A DNA stretch of 46,769 nucleotides from NCBI GenBank assembly GCA_937926875.1, contig CALBAX010000059.1:1-46769 (forward strand). Reading direction: 5' to 3'. The DNA is from an uncultured Desulfovibrio sp. GTDB lineage: Bacteria; Desulfobacterota; Desulfovibrionia; Desulfovibrionales; Desulfovibrionaceae. Position 1 is the first letter of the stretch, and every line of letters starts with the position of its first letter. This document shows, piece by piece, positions 25,654 through 34,150 of this stretch. Made by a program: the position numbers and the translations under genes. Below the pieces are notes generated by a model, which was given only the letters and a program-made list of their open reading frames with translations, searched no databases and was not told the origin of the DNA.

Positions 25654-27355
25654 ATCGGCTCTCCTCCAGGGATACCACGCAATCCTTGCGTTTTTCTATC
25701 CAGGCCTTGATGGCATGGCCGGAAACCAGCCGGCTGCCATGCTTTTCGTGGAGCATCCGGCGGTCGGCCAGGGCAAAGGCCTCCCGCAGGGAGGGCGCCT
25801 CTTCCGATCCGGAAAGGCCAAAGGACATGATGACCGGCATATGGCCGGAATGTTCGTTGTACTGCCGGAAAACTTCCCTGATCTTCTCCAGGACCCGCGC
25901 GGCATCTTTCAGGTTGCACTGGGGCAGCAGCACGGCGAATTCGTCACCGCCCAGCCGGGCCACGCAGTCCGTGGAGCGCAGCGAGCTCCGCAACAGGCGG
26001 GCGGCCGTCTGCAGCATGCTGTTGCCGGTATCATGCCCCAGGTAGTCGTTGATCAGCTTCAGACCGTTGACGTCGCAGCTGATGACGCTGACCACCTTGT
26101 CCGGCTGCATGTCCAGCCGGTCCAGCTCGTTATGGAAATAGACCAGGCTGTGGACGTCCGTCAGGGAATCATATTCGATCATCTCGGCCAGGCGGTCACG
26201 TTCCCCCTGGGTGGTGGTGATGTCCGTATGCAGGCCGATGAGGCGTGTGGCGCGGCCGTGGGCGTTGCGCCGCAGGACACGGGCACGGCTCAGGATCCAG
26301 CAATAGCTGCCGTCCGCCTTGAGCATGCGGAAGGACTGTTCGTAACTGTCCCCGTAACGGGGAGACATGATGACGTCCATCTGCCGCTTCAGGACCGCCG
26401 GGCGCTCATCGGGATGCAGCTTGTCCCGCCAGCTTTCGAAGGTGTTGCCGAACCTGCGCTGGTCATAGCCCAGCATGGCGCTATAGCGGGGGCTGTAATA
26501 GATGGTGTTGGTCTCCATGTTCCAGTCCCACAGGCCGTCACCGCTGCCGAACAGGGCCATGAGCGAGATCTCGCAGCTTTTGCTGGAAAGGGCCTCCAAC
26601 GGCTCGTCCCCGCCCCGTTGCACGAGGTTACCCGTCACAAAGACGGGCTGTCCAGAATCATCACGGCCCACAAGAGTGCCGCAGACCAGGAAATTTTTAC
26701 GGCTGCCATCCGGCAGATGCAGCAGCACGCGCTCCACGAAGCTGCCGTCATGGTCATGGGCGCTCATGAGCTGGGAAAAACGGCCGGAAAAGAAGCGTGC
26801 CACATCGGGCCCCATCATGTCCCGGATGGCCTGCCGGGGCAGACGCAGGACGCCGCTGTCGGGAAGACGGAGCAACCGGGCGCAGGTACTGTCCAGCGTG
26901 TATTCTTCCCGGACACGATCATAGATCCACCGGCCTTCCCCGCCGGTCTCATGCAACCAGCCCCTGCCGTCCATACGGGTCAAGGCCCCCACCAAAAGGC
27001 GGGGCGTACCGCAGGGGAAACGCTCCAGTACGACGGCACGGCAGCAGATGATGTCCTCGCCCACGGTCTGCAGGATCTCCATGGCACTGTCGGAGGAGGA
27101 GCGGCGCAGCCTGCCGAAAAGCTGCCGCACACTTTCCCGCCGGCCATCGGCAAGACCGTCACAGAAAGCCTCGTACTCGCCTTGGTAGCCTTCGCCCATC
27201 CTGCCTTGCAACAGGCCCGCGGCCTTCGGGTTCAGGACGATACGGTCGCTGTGGACGTTCCACTGCCAAAGGGGATCTGTGGCATCCAGGACATGGGATT
27301 CATACCAATCTGCTGACAAAGGGTCTTCACACATAGAGTCCATCACGGGTATCAT
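25643..27355 (-). CDS. PAS-GGDEF diguanylate cyclase
   Basis: 570-residue cytoplasmic protein that should make c-di-GMP from two GTP. The C-terminal catalytic domain has an intact RLGGDEFAVLLP (signature at about 469-473) and an inhibitory I-site RSTD five residues before it, so product feedback is expected. A PAS/PAC module lies at about 285-405 (GLWDWNMETNTIYYSPRYSAMLGY, then GHRATRLIGLHTDITTT-like linker). The N-terminal 270 residues contain another PAS-like part (DPLWQWNVHSDRIVLNPKAAGLL) and a less clear region with several Cys (EDIICCRAV). No membrane segment is present, so the signal is intracellular. The start ATG 27355 follows AAGGAATC; a longer frame to 27661 overlaps the divergent gene. 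Confidence 0.9.
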   Translation of the reverse strand: MIPVMDSMCEDPLSADWYESHVLDATDPLWQWNVHSDRIVLNPKAAGLLQGRMGEGYQGEYEAFCDGLADGRRESVRQLFGRLRRSSSDSAMEILQTVGEDIICCRAVVLERFPCGTPRLLVGALTRMDGRGWLHETGGEGRWIYDRVREEYTLDSTCARLLRLPDSGVLRLPRQAIRDMMGPDVARFFSGRFSQLMSAHDHDGSFVERVLLHLPDGSRKNFLVCGTLVGRDDSGQPVFVTGNLVQRGGDEPLEALSSKSCEISLMALFGSGDGLWDWNMETNTIYYSPRYSAMLGYDQRRFGNTFESWRDKLHPDERPAVLKRQMDVIMSPRYGDSYEQSFRMLKADGSYCWILSRARVLRRNAHGRATRLIGLHTDITTTQGERDRLAEMIEYDSLTDVHSLVYFHNELDRLDMQPDKVVSVISCDVNGLKLINDYLGHDTGNSMLQTAARLLRSSLRSTDCVARLGGDEFAVLLPQCNLKDAARVLEKIREVFRQYNEHSGHMPVIMSFGLSGSEEAPSLREAFALADRRMLHEKHGSRLVSGHAIKAWIEKRKDCVVSLEESRYDG

Positions 27356-27485
27356 ACATGATTCCTTATCAAAAGCGCATGGGCGGAGCAAGCCTTTCCC
27401 TCCCGGCATTCCGCGTGTATGACAGGTGCAGCGGGAGGGCCCATGTTTCCGCAACAGCGGGCGGTGCTCCCCACAGGAGGTCCCT

Positions 27486-28184
27486 ATGCGCTGCTGCGTA
27501 CTGCAACATCTGGCTTTTGAAGATCTTGGGACGTTCGCGCCCATACTCCTAGAAGCAGGCTGGACGATAGATGCCCGCCCTGTGGCGGATGGCCTCCCGG
27601 ACGCACGGGAATGGCGCGATGCCGACCTGTGCATCGTCCTGGGCGGCCCCATGGGCGCCAACGACGGCGCGGCCTATCCCTTCCTTGCCCGCGAACTGGA
27701 GCTCGTCCGCAGCCGCCTGGGCGAAGGGCGCCCCCTGCTGGGCATCTGCCTGGGCGCCCAGCTCATGGCACGGGCCCTGGGCGCGGCGGTCTATGCGGGC
27801 AAGGCCAAGGAGATCGGCTGGGGCGGCCTGCACCTGACGGAAGCCGGAGAAGCCTCGCCTCTGGCGGCCCTGCGCGGGGCCCCCGTGCTGCACTGGCACG
27901 GCGATACCTTCGACCTGCCGCCCGCCTCCACCCTGCTGGCCTCCACGGACATCACGCCCCATCAGGCCTTTCAGGCCGGAGCAGGCCAGCTGGCCCTGCA
28001 ATTCCATGCCGAGGCCGATGCCGCCCGCATGGAACACTGGCTCATGGGCCATGCCTGCGAACTGGCTGCCGCCCGTCTGGACGTGGCGGCCATCCGTCAG
28101 GATGCCCGCGACCTGGGCAGCCGTGCCGCGGCCGCCGGACAGGATTTCTTCCGCCGCTGGCTGGCCGGCGTCTTCACCGCCTGA
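27486..28184 (+). CDS. Class I glutamine amidotransferase-like protein
   Basis: 232-residue stand-alone GATase1 domain of the GMP-synthase-like group. The nucleophile elbow GICLGAQLMA (Cys near residue 86) and the catalytic His-Glu in LQFHAEAD are intact, so it is probably active in releasing ammonia from glutamine or in hydrolysing a gamma-glutamyl compound. The nearby text CIVLGGPMGAND gives the oxyanion Gly loop. ATG 27486 is preceded by ACAGGAGGTCCCT. It is followed by cinA after 37 nt. It is divergent from the diguanylate cyclase gene with 130 nt between starts. The acceptor partner is unknown. Confidence 0.9.
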   Translation: MRCCVLQHLAFEDLGTFAPILLEAGWTIDARPVADGLPDAREWRDADLCIVLGGPMGANDGAAYPFLARELELVRSRLGEGRPLLGICLGAQLMARALGAAVYAGKAKEIGWGGLHLTEAGEASPLAALRGAPVLHWHGDTFDLPPASTLLASTDITPHQAFQAGAGQLALQFHAEADAARMEHWLMGHACELAAARLDVAAIRQDARDLGSRAAAAGQDFFRRWLAGVFTA

Positions 28185-28221
28185 GCCTGCCCTCGATATC
28201 CCCACAGCCAAGGAGCACCGC

Positions 28222-29478
28222 ATGAACGCCGAGATCATTTCCGTGGGCACCGAGCTGTTGCTCGGCCACACCGTCAATACGGACGCCGCCCATGTGGCCC
28301 GCGCCCTTTCCGTCCTGGGCATCGACCTGCACCATGCCTGCGTGGTGGGCGACAACGCCGCCCGTCTGGAAGGATGCCTGCGCGCCGCCCTGCAACGCAG
28401 CGACCTGGTCATCACCACCGGCGGCCTGGGCCCCACCAACGACGACCTCACCAAGGAGACCGTGGCCCGCGTCCTGGGCCTGCCGCTGGAAGAAGATGCG
28501 GACAGCCTGCGCAGGCTGCGGGAATACTTTGGGGACCGGCCCGTGGGCGAGAACCAGTACAAGCAGGCCTGGTTGCCGCGCGGCAGCCACGCCTTTGCCA
28601 ACAGCGTGGGCACGGCCCCGGGCTGTGCCGCGCCTGCGGCAGGCGGCAAGCTGGTCATCCTGCTGCCCGGCCCGCCGTCCGAGCTCCTGCCCATGCTGCA
28701 TGACGGGGTCGTGCCCTGGCTCGCCCGCAAGACCGGGGCCTGCATCCACTCCAGCATGGTGCGCACCTTTGCCCTGGGCGAAGGGGATGCCGAACTGCGG
28801 CTGCGCCACATGACCGGCGCCGCCAACCCCACGGTGGCCACCTACGCCACCGACGGCGAGATGTTCGTGCGCGTCACGGCCAAGGCAGCCACTGCCGAAG
28901 AGGCCGCACGGCTGGTGGCCCCTGTGCGGGATGCCGTCTGCCGGCGTCTGGGCGACCACGTCTACGGCGTGGACGTGGAGAATCTGGAAAGCGTCGTCGT
29001 GCCCCTGCTGCTGCAACGCGGCGAGACCCTGACCACGGCCGAATCCTGCACGGGCGGCCTGCTGGCCAAGCGCATCACCGACGTGGCCGGTGCGTCGTCG
29101 GCCTTCCATCAAGGGGTCGTGACCTATGCCAATGAGGCCAAGACCCGCCTGCTGGGCGTTCCCGAAGGGCTGCTGGCCAGCGTGGGGGCCGTCAGCCCCG
29201 AAGTGGCCCGCTGCATGGCCGAACAGGCCTGCGCCCGCTATGGCAGCACCTGGGGCGTCGGCATCTCCGGCATCGCGGGCCCCGGCGGCGCCACGGCCAC
29301 CAAGCCCGTGGGCCTGGTCTACATCGCCCTCAGCAACGGGCAACAGACCTGGCTGCGCGTCATGCGCCCCCACGGCCGCTACATGGGCCGGGCCTGGACC
29401 CGCCAGCGCGCTGCCAGCCACGCCCTGGACATGCTGCGCCGTGCCATGCTCGGCCTGCCTGTGGAGATGGAGGCGTAG
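28222..29478 (+). CDS. cinA: CinA family protein / nicotinamide-nucleotide amidase
   Basis: 418-residue two-domain protein. The N-terminal MoCF-like domain (about 1-170: AEIISVGTELLLGHTVNTD, TTGGLGPTNDDLTKETVA) is an ADP-ribose pyrophosphatase-type fold, and the C-terminal domain (about 265-415: TLTTAESCTGGLLAKRI, VGISGIAGPGGATATKPVG) is the PncC NMN deamidase. Together they recycle NMN and NAD by-products. Both active-site blocks are intact. ATG 28222 follows AAGGAGCACCGC. Competence-induced roles known in Gram-positives need not apply. It closes the GATase-cinA pair; no T-rich terminator follows. Confidence 0.95.
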   Translation: MNAEIISVGTELLLGHTVNTDAAHVARALSVLGIDLHHACVVGDNAARLEGCLRAALQRSDLVITTGGLGPTNDDLTKETVARVLGLPLEEDADSLRRLREYFGDRPVGENQYKQAWLPRGSHAFANSVGTAPGCAAPAAGGKLVILLPGPPSELLPMLHDGVVPWLARKTGACIHSSMVRTFALGEGDAELRLRHMTGAANPTVATYATDGEMFVRVTAKAATAEEAARLVAPVRDAVCRRLGDHVYGVDVENLESVVVPLLLQRGETLTTAESCTGGLLAKRITDVAGASSAFHQGVVTYANEAKTRLLGVPEGLLASVGAVSPEVARCMAEQACARYGSTWGVGISGIAGPGGATATKPVGLVYIALSNGQQTWLRVMRPHGRYMGRAWTRQRAASHALDMLRRAMLGLPVEMEA

Positions 29479-29798
29479 CGGCCGATCCGATAACGACGGG
29501 GGATGGCACCTTCCCTTCTGTCCTGCCGTGGCTTTCCCCGTTGCAACGGACAGGGCCTTGCGGCCGCTCCGGCGCGGCACACAGGGGCCCGCCCTCCCCC
29601 GGACGCGCTTTCGGCATCCTCACGACAGTCCAAAAGCGGCAGGCCGACATATGGCGGGAAACCGCAGGCCCTCTGTTCAGGATGTGCCGGGTGGCTCCCC
29701 TGCACATGATACCGCCCCGTTCACCGGCACAGGCTGATGCACGGGGCGGTATGTCATGACAGGGCGTTGCCGTCAGGCCGGCCTGTCGCGGGCCTCGC
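29479..29798. other. 320-nt gap between convergent genes
   Basis: No open frame here is convincing. The only clear structure is the long inverted repeat at 29709-29752, next to the stop of the hydrolase gene. Confidence 0.5.
29709..29752. repeat. 12-bp inverted repeat between convergent genes
   Basis: Perfect arms ATACCGCCCCGT (29709-29720) and ACGGGGCGGTAT (29741-29752) enclose 20 nt. There is no T tract on either strand. It may be a U-less terminator or an mRNA-end structure shared by cinA and the hydrolase gene. Confidence 0.5.
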
Positions 29799-30752
29799 CT
29801 AATGTTCCAGGAACTCCACCACCTTCTGGCGGAATTCCTTGTAATAGGGCTTTTCCATCATCATGGCATGGGCAGCGCCGGGCATGATCTCCAGCCTGGA
29901 GCCGGAAGGCAGCTTGCTCATGGCAGCGCGCATGCTGTCGAGGTTCAGGTACGGGTCCTTGTCCCCGCCGATGACCAGCGTGGGCACCTGGATGGAGGCA
30001 GGGTCGATGAGGGCCGTATCTGCGGAGACCAGCAGGTCGCGGCGGCCGCCGTTGGGGCTGGAATCCTTGTCATAGCGCCAGCAGTTGGACTGGAACACGG
30101 CCACCACCTGCGGATCCACGATGGTGTAGTCGATGGCGCCGTCCTTGGTGGTCTGGAAGTCGCCCGCGGCATGCAGCCAGGTATTGTGGTTGAAAGGCAC
30201 CTTCACTTCGGCGGCACCCAGGCCCACCATGATGGGCGCATACAGCACCAGCTTCTTCACCATCTCGGGATGACGGGCCACGAAGCGGCTGCTGGTGACG
30301 GTGCCCCAGCTCCAGCCCAGCACATCCAGCTTCGTCTGCCCGGAGACCTTGAGGATCTCGGCCGCGGCCGCCGCGGCATCCTCGGCGGCATAATCCGAAT
30401 CGGGCATGAAGCCGTCTTCCACTTCCTGGGAGTCGCCGTAACCGGCCACGTCGAAGGTCCAGACAGCGAAGCCGCGCGCGGCAAGATAGCGGGCCAGGCT
30501 GTAGTCGGCATAGTTAACGTCGAACTCATGCGAGGAATAGGTCAGGCCATGCACCAGCAGGATCTGGCGCTGGGGCTGCGTCCCGGCCACAGCCAGACGC
30601 TGCAGGTGAAGGGCGACGCCGTTGCGTTCCAGAGGGAAGGTCTGGATCTGGTATTCCGTGGCGGCATCCGCACGGGCCTGTACCGTGGCGACCTGAAGGG
30701 AAAAAAGCAGCACCTGCAGCATCAGCAGACAGGACAGAAGTGAACGGATCAT
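29799..30752 (-). CDS. Exported alpha/beta-fold hydrolase
   Basis: 317-residue protein with a signal peptide (MIRSLLSCLLMLQVLLFSL, cleavage expected near QARA at about 27) and an alpha/beta hydrolase fold. ILLVHGLTYSSHEFD gives the oxyanion region, GWSWGTVTS the nucleophile Ser, TLVIGGDKDPY the acid Asp and PGAAHAMMM the His, so the triad is complete. The family includes esterases, lipases and peptidases; the substrate is not predictable. ATG 30752 is preceded by AGGGGGGACC; an in-frame extension to 30902 lacks a signal-like start. It stands alone, divergent from the symporter gene. Confidence 0.88.
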   Translation of the reverse strand: MIRSLLSCLLMLQVLLFSLQVATVQARADAATEYQIQTFPLERNGVALHLQRLAVAGTQPQRQILLVHGLTYSSHEFDVNYADYSLARYLAARGFAVWTFDVAGYGDSQEVEDGFMPDSDYAAEDAAAAAAEILKVSGQTKLDVLGWSWGTVTSSRFVARHPEMVKKLVLYAPIMVGLGAAEVKVPFNHNTWLHAAGDFQTTKDGAIDYTIVDPQVVAVFQSNCWRYDKDSSPNGGRRDLLVSADTALIDPASIQVPTLVIGGDKDPYLNLDSMRAAMSKLPSGSRLEIMPGAAHAMMMEKPYYKEFRQKVVEFLEH

Positions 30753-30877
30753 GGTCCCCCCTGTGTCCGCTCCCCGGGGCATCCCCGCAAGAGCGGCATT
30801 GGTGAAATGTGAAAGATGTGAGCTTTTGCGGCTGAAACCCCTTTGCAGTCGCTCAAAAATTTTATAGCATGGTTTAA

Positions 30878-30889
30878 TGTTTGTAAACA
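30878..30889. promoter_or_regulatory. Palindromic operator candidate in the hydrolase-symporter intergenic region
   Basis: TGTTTGTAAACA is a palindrome with arms TGTTT/AAACA around GT. It lies in the AT-rich part of the divergent intergenic region next to TATAGC-like -10 text. It could bind a regulator serving one or both genes. Confidence 0.35.
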
Positions 30890-30921
30890 ACGGCGTATCC
30901 ATTTTAACTTGGAAGCGCCGG

Positions 30922-30946
30922 GAGGCCGCAGGGCGCGGCCTCTTTT
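30922..30946 (+). terminator. Leader hairpin with T tract just upstream of the symporter start
   Basis: An 8-bp stem GAGGCCGC/GCGGCCTC (30922-30929 and 30935-30942) with a 5-nt loop is followed by four T, only 12 nt before the start codon and immediately before the ribosome-binding site. It may attenuate transcription or hold the leader open. Confidence 0.45.
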
Positions 30947-30958
30947 CCGGGAGGGAAC

Positions 30959-32311
30959 ATGCTGGATTTCTTGAACACGGTTTCTGGTTATGTCTGGGGA
31001 TGGCCCTTGATGATCCTTCTGGTCGGCACGGGCCTGTGGCTGACCTTTTCCCTGCGAGCCCTGCAGTTCAGCCATCTGATCCACGCATTCACCCTCATCG
31101 TCCGCAAGACGCCCGACAAGAAGGCCCAGGGCGACATTTCCAACTTCGAGGCCCTGATGGTGGCCCTTTCGGCCACCGTGGGCACCGGCAATATCGCCGG
31201 TGTGGCCACGGCCATCTACATCGGCGGCCCCGGCGCCCTGTTCTGGATGTGGATGACCGGCCTCGTAGGCATGGCCACCAAGTATGCCGAAGCCGTGCTG
31301 GCCGTGAAATACCGTGTGCAGAACGAGAACGGCACCTTCAGCGGCGGCCCCATGTACTACATCTCGCGCGGGCTGGGCTGGAAATGGCTGGCGACCCTGT
31401 TCGCCTTCTTCGCGGCCATCGCCACCTTCGGCATCGGCAGCATGGTGCAGTCCAATTCCGTGGCTGACGCCCTCAACCACAGCTTTTCCATCGCGCCCGG
31501 CATCACCGGCATCGTGCTCATGGGCCTGACCGCCGCCGTCATCATCGGCGGCGTGCGCAGCATCGGCCGCGTGACCGCCCTGCTGGTGCCCGTCATGATC
31601 GCCCTCTATGTGCTGGGCGCGCTGGCGGTGATCCTCATGCACATCACCGAGATCCCCGGCGTCCTGGCCATGGTCGTGTCCAGCGCCTTCCAGCCCGTGG
31701 CGGCCACCGGCGGCTTTGCCGGCGCCACGGTGATGATGGCCATCCGTCTGGGCGTGGCCCGCGGCCTGTTCTCCAACGAATCCGGCCTGGGTTCGGCCCC
31801 CATCGCCGCCGCAGCTGCCCGTACCAGCCAGCCCGTGGTGCAGGCGCTCATCTCCATGACCCAGACCTTCATCGACACCCTGGTGGTCTGCTCCATGACC
31901 GGCCTGGTCATCCTCGTCACCGGCGTCTGGACCTCCGGCAAGAACGGTGCCCCGCTCACCTCCTTTGCCTTCGAGACGGGCCTGCCCGGCGAACTGGGCG
32001 GCCTTATCGTGACCATCGGCATCATCCTCTTCGCCTACTCCACCATCCTCGGCTGGAGCTACTACGGTGAAAAGGCCATCGAATACCTGCTGGGCAGCAA
32101 GGCCATCATCCCCTACCGCTGGGCCTTCATCATCTCCGTGGGTCTGGGCGCGTCCATGAAGCTGGATCTGGTCTGGACCCTGTCCGACATCTTCAACGCC
32201 CTCATGGCCTTCCCCAACCTCATCGGCCTCATCATGCTGACTCCGGTGGTCAAGACCGAGACCCTGGCCTATCTGCGCTCGCTGAAGGAAGGGGGCTCCG
32301 CACAAAGCTGA
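30959..32311 (+). CDS. Sodium:alanine/glycine symporter (AGCS family)
   Basis: 450-residue inner-membrane symporter that imports alanine or glycine with Na+. About ten to eleven membrane helices are seen. Family signatures: SATVGTGNIAGVATAIYIGGPGA (near residue 72), GMATKYAEAVLAVKYR, GGPMYYI and RGLFSNESGLGSAPIAAAAA (near residue 268). The length is usual for the family. ATG 30959 follows CGGGAGGGAAC. Like many AGCS genes it is monocistronic; a terminator follows 80 nt later. A leader hairpin with a short T tract suggests regulation, but I see no glycine riboswitch aptamer. Confidence 0.96.
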   Translation: MLDFLNTVSGYVWGWPLMILLVGTGLWLTFSLRALQFSHLIHAFTLIVRKTPDKKAQGDISNFEALMVALSATVGTGNIAGVATAIYIGGPGALFWMWMTGLVGMATKYAEAVLAVKYRVQNENGTFSGGPMYYISRGLGWKWLATLFAFFAAIATFGIGSMVQSNSVADALNHSFSIAPGITGIVLMGLTAAVIIGGVRSIGRVTALLVPVMIALYVLGALAVILMHITEIPGVLAMVVSSAFQPVAATGGFAGATVMMAIRLGVARGLFSNESGLGSAPIAAAAARTSQPVVQALISMTQTFIDTLVVCSMTGLVILVTGVWTSGKNGAPLTSFAFETGLPGELGGLIVTIGIILFAYSTILGWSYYGEKAIEYLLGSKAIIPYRWAFIISVGLGASMKLDLVWTLSDIFNALMAFPNLIGLIMLTPVVKTETLAYLRSLKEGGSAQS

Positions 32312-32391
32312 CTGCCAGGATCAGGAAGCCCCTCCTGACCGCGCATCACGTGATGGCAGCCGCCGTATCCCGGCCACCGTCTTCTGACCGT

Positions 32392-32420
32392 AAAGCCCCC
32401 GCCCTGCGGGGGCTTTCATT
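32392..32420 (+). terminator. Terminator of the symporter gene
   Basis: An 11-bp stem AAAGCCCCCGC/GCGGGGGCTTT (32392-32402 and 32406-32416) has a CCT loop; the T tail is short (TTTCATTT). Confidence 0.85.
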
Positions 32421-33034
32421 TGCCCTGTGCCCTGCCAAGGCCATCCGGTGCGCCATGCAGCGGCCGTGGGCCGGGCAGTTGCCGCTGCCTGCGCCTCCAG
32501 CCCGGCCCACGGCCCGGTGCCACAGGCAGACCCTGCTCTCTTCCTGCCGCCTGCACGCTGTCCCTTTTTTTGCAGGGACAGCAGGGGGCAGTACGGACGA
32601 TGCGTGCTCCGCAGCCCCCATCCCTGTTTTTGGCCGCCCCGGTCTTTTGCTGCGTGCTCCTGCCTCTGACCTCCCTCCGTCCCATCCCCATCTGTCCTTC
32701 AGCCCCGCCTCCCCTGCTCTCTGCGCCCCTTTCCGGGGATAGCGGAGCCGGCCCCGGGAAACGATGCTTCCCTCCGCCTCTATGGGGAGATTTCCCCATG
32801 TCCGCCCCCTGCACCTGAGGGATATCCCTGCCCGGATCTGGGTACGGGGGCTTTTTTGTGAAGAAAATAACGAATAAAAGCAGCCATCTGTACCGCATCG
32901 CCCGGTCATTGGCCGCTTCCGGGCCAAATTTCAGGATTCTCCTGATACCGGCCGCCCGCCCCAGCGCGTAGGGTAAGGCCATCAAAAGGAATGCATGTGG
33001 GGCATCGCCCCACCAGACAGTAAAGGGGGATCAC
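32421..33034. other. 614-nt gap upstream of the permease cluster
   Basis: Open frames on both strands here are Pro/Cys/Arg-rich and lack start signals, so I see no protein gene. A 8-bp hairpin GCTGTCCC/GGGACAGC (32557-32582) has an unusual T7 loop. A group of hairpins ends in six T at 32857 (listed separately as a candidate RNA). A 7-bp hairpin GTGGGGC/GCCCCAC (32997-33013) lies 21 nt upstream of the permease ATG and may affect its translation. The promoter is probably in the AT-rich part after 32860. Confidence 0.5.
32728..32857 (+). ncRNA. Candidate structured RNA with four hairpins and T tail
   Basis: Four foldable elements follow one another: a long hairpin with arms CCGGGG/CCCCGG (32733-32758), ATGGGGA/TCCCCAT with a GATT loop (32782-32799), the 12-nt palindrome AGGGATATCCCT (32818-32829) and CCCGGATCTGGG/CGGGGG-type pairing ending at TTTTTT (32852-32857). 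This is either a leftover terminator group or an independent small RNA, or a leader RNA for the permease cluster. I match it to no known family. Its 5' end is not defined. Confidence 0.33.
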
Positions 33035-34123
33035 ATGGCGCGCAACGCACTTGCAACGACGGCCCGTGCCGTCAAAGCCGCTGCCGGGCAGTGGCTCGTT
33101 CTGTTTTTCCTGACTTTCGTCCTGGCCTGTCCGGCCATCAGCATGGCGGCCGATGCCGCCGCTGCGGCTCCCGCTGTCCAGACGGACGTCGTCACCGTGG
33201 CCGATGCCCAGGGTGCGGCCGTGACGCCTTCGCCGGTGGCCGCCACCACGGGCGACGTGCAGACCGCCCAGGTCGTGGACAACCATCCGTGGTGGTTCTG
33301 GCCCGTGGCGCTGCTCTTCTTCTGCTTCATCCTCGGCATCATCGCCGTCATGGCCGGTGTGGGCGGCGGCGTGCTCTTCGTGCCGCTGGTCTCGGGCTTC
33401 TTCCCCTTCCATCTGGACTTCGTCCGCGGCGCGGGCCTGCTGGTGGCCCTGGCCGGCGCCCTGGCTGCCGGCCCCGGTCTGCTGCGCCGCAACTTCGCCA
33501 ACCTGCGCCTGGCCCTGCCCGTGGCCCTCATCGCCTCGGCCTGCTCCATCGTGGGCGCCATGCTGGGCCTGGCCCTGCCCACCGACATCATCCAGACCTG
33601 CCTTGGCGTGACCATCCTGGGCATCGCCGTGCTGCTCTTCTTCTCCAAGAACTCCGTGCGCCCCGTGGTCAACAAGCAGGACGCCGTGGGCCTGGCCCTG
33701 GGCATGAACGGGGTGTTCCTCGAACCCAGCACCGGCGAAGTGGTGGACTGGAAGACCCACCGCACCCTGGCCGGCCTGCTGCTGTTCATCGTCATCGGCA
33801 TCATGGCCGGCATGTTCGGCCTGGGCGCCGGCTGGGCCAACGTGCCTGTGCTCAACCTGCTCATGGGTGTGCCGCTGAAGGTCAGCGTGGGCACCTCCAA
33901 GTTCCTGCTCTCCATCACCGATACGTCCGCCGCCTGGGTCTACCTGAACCAGGGCTGTGTGATCCCGCTGATGGCCATCCCGTCCATCGTGGGCCTGATG
34001 CTGGGTTCCGTGGTGGGTGTGCGCCTGCTGGCCAAGGCCAAGCCCAAGTTCATCCGCATCATGGTCATCGCCGTGCTGTTTTTCTCTGGCGCCAAGGCGC
34101 TGCTGAAGGGCCTGGGCTGGTAA
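33035..34123 (+). CDS. TauE/SafE family anion (sulfite/organosulfonate-type) permease
   Basis: 362-residue inner-membrane protein of the TauE/SafE/YfcA exporter family. An Ala-rich, signal-like N-terminus (about 1-40) and a linker (40-80, PAVQTDVVTVADAQ) precede about seven to eight membrane helices. Family blocks: MAGVGGGVLFVPLVSGFF near residue 108 and FGLGAGWANVPVLNLLMGVPLKVSVGTSKFLL near residue 262, the paired G-x-G-GxG-x-x-x-P half repeats. Members export sulfite, sulfoacetate or related anions. ATG 33035 follows AAAGGGGGATCAC. It is followed by DUF1634 and signalling genes; the substrate is inferred only from the family and from the sulfur-metabolising host. Confidence 0.88.
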   Translation: MARNALATTARAVKAAAGQWLVLFFLTFVLACPAISMAADAAAAAPAVQTDVVTVADAQGAAVTPSPVAATTGDVQTAQVVDNHPWWFWPVALLFFCFILGIIAVMAGVGGGVLFVPLVSGFFPFHLDFVRGAGLLVALAGALAAGPGLLRRNFANLRLALPVALIASACSIVGAMLGLALPTDIIQTCLGVTILGIAVLLFFSKNSVRPVVNKQDAVGLALGMNGVFLEPSTGEVVDWKTHRTLAGLLLFIVIGIMAGMFGLGAGWANVPVLNLLMGVPLKVSVGTSKFLLSITDTSAAWVYLNQGCVIPLMAIPSIVGLMLGSVVGVRLLAKAKPKFIRIMVIAVLFFSGAKALLKGLGW

Positions 34124-34150
34124 GCTGCCGGGCATGAAGGAGACAGAAAA

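Noticed and set aside
30753..30958. Glycine riboswitch in front of the AGCS symporter.
   Set aside because: The leader is too short and lacks the tandem aptamer pattern; only a single hairpin with a T tract is seen.
32344..32355. Palindrome CATCACGTGATG after the symporter gene.
   Set aside because: A 12-bp palindrome downstream of a stop with no promoter nearby has no clear role; it may be chance.
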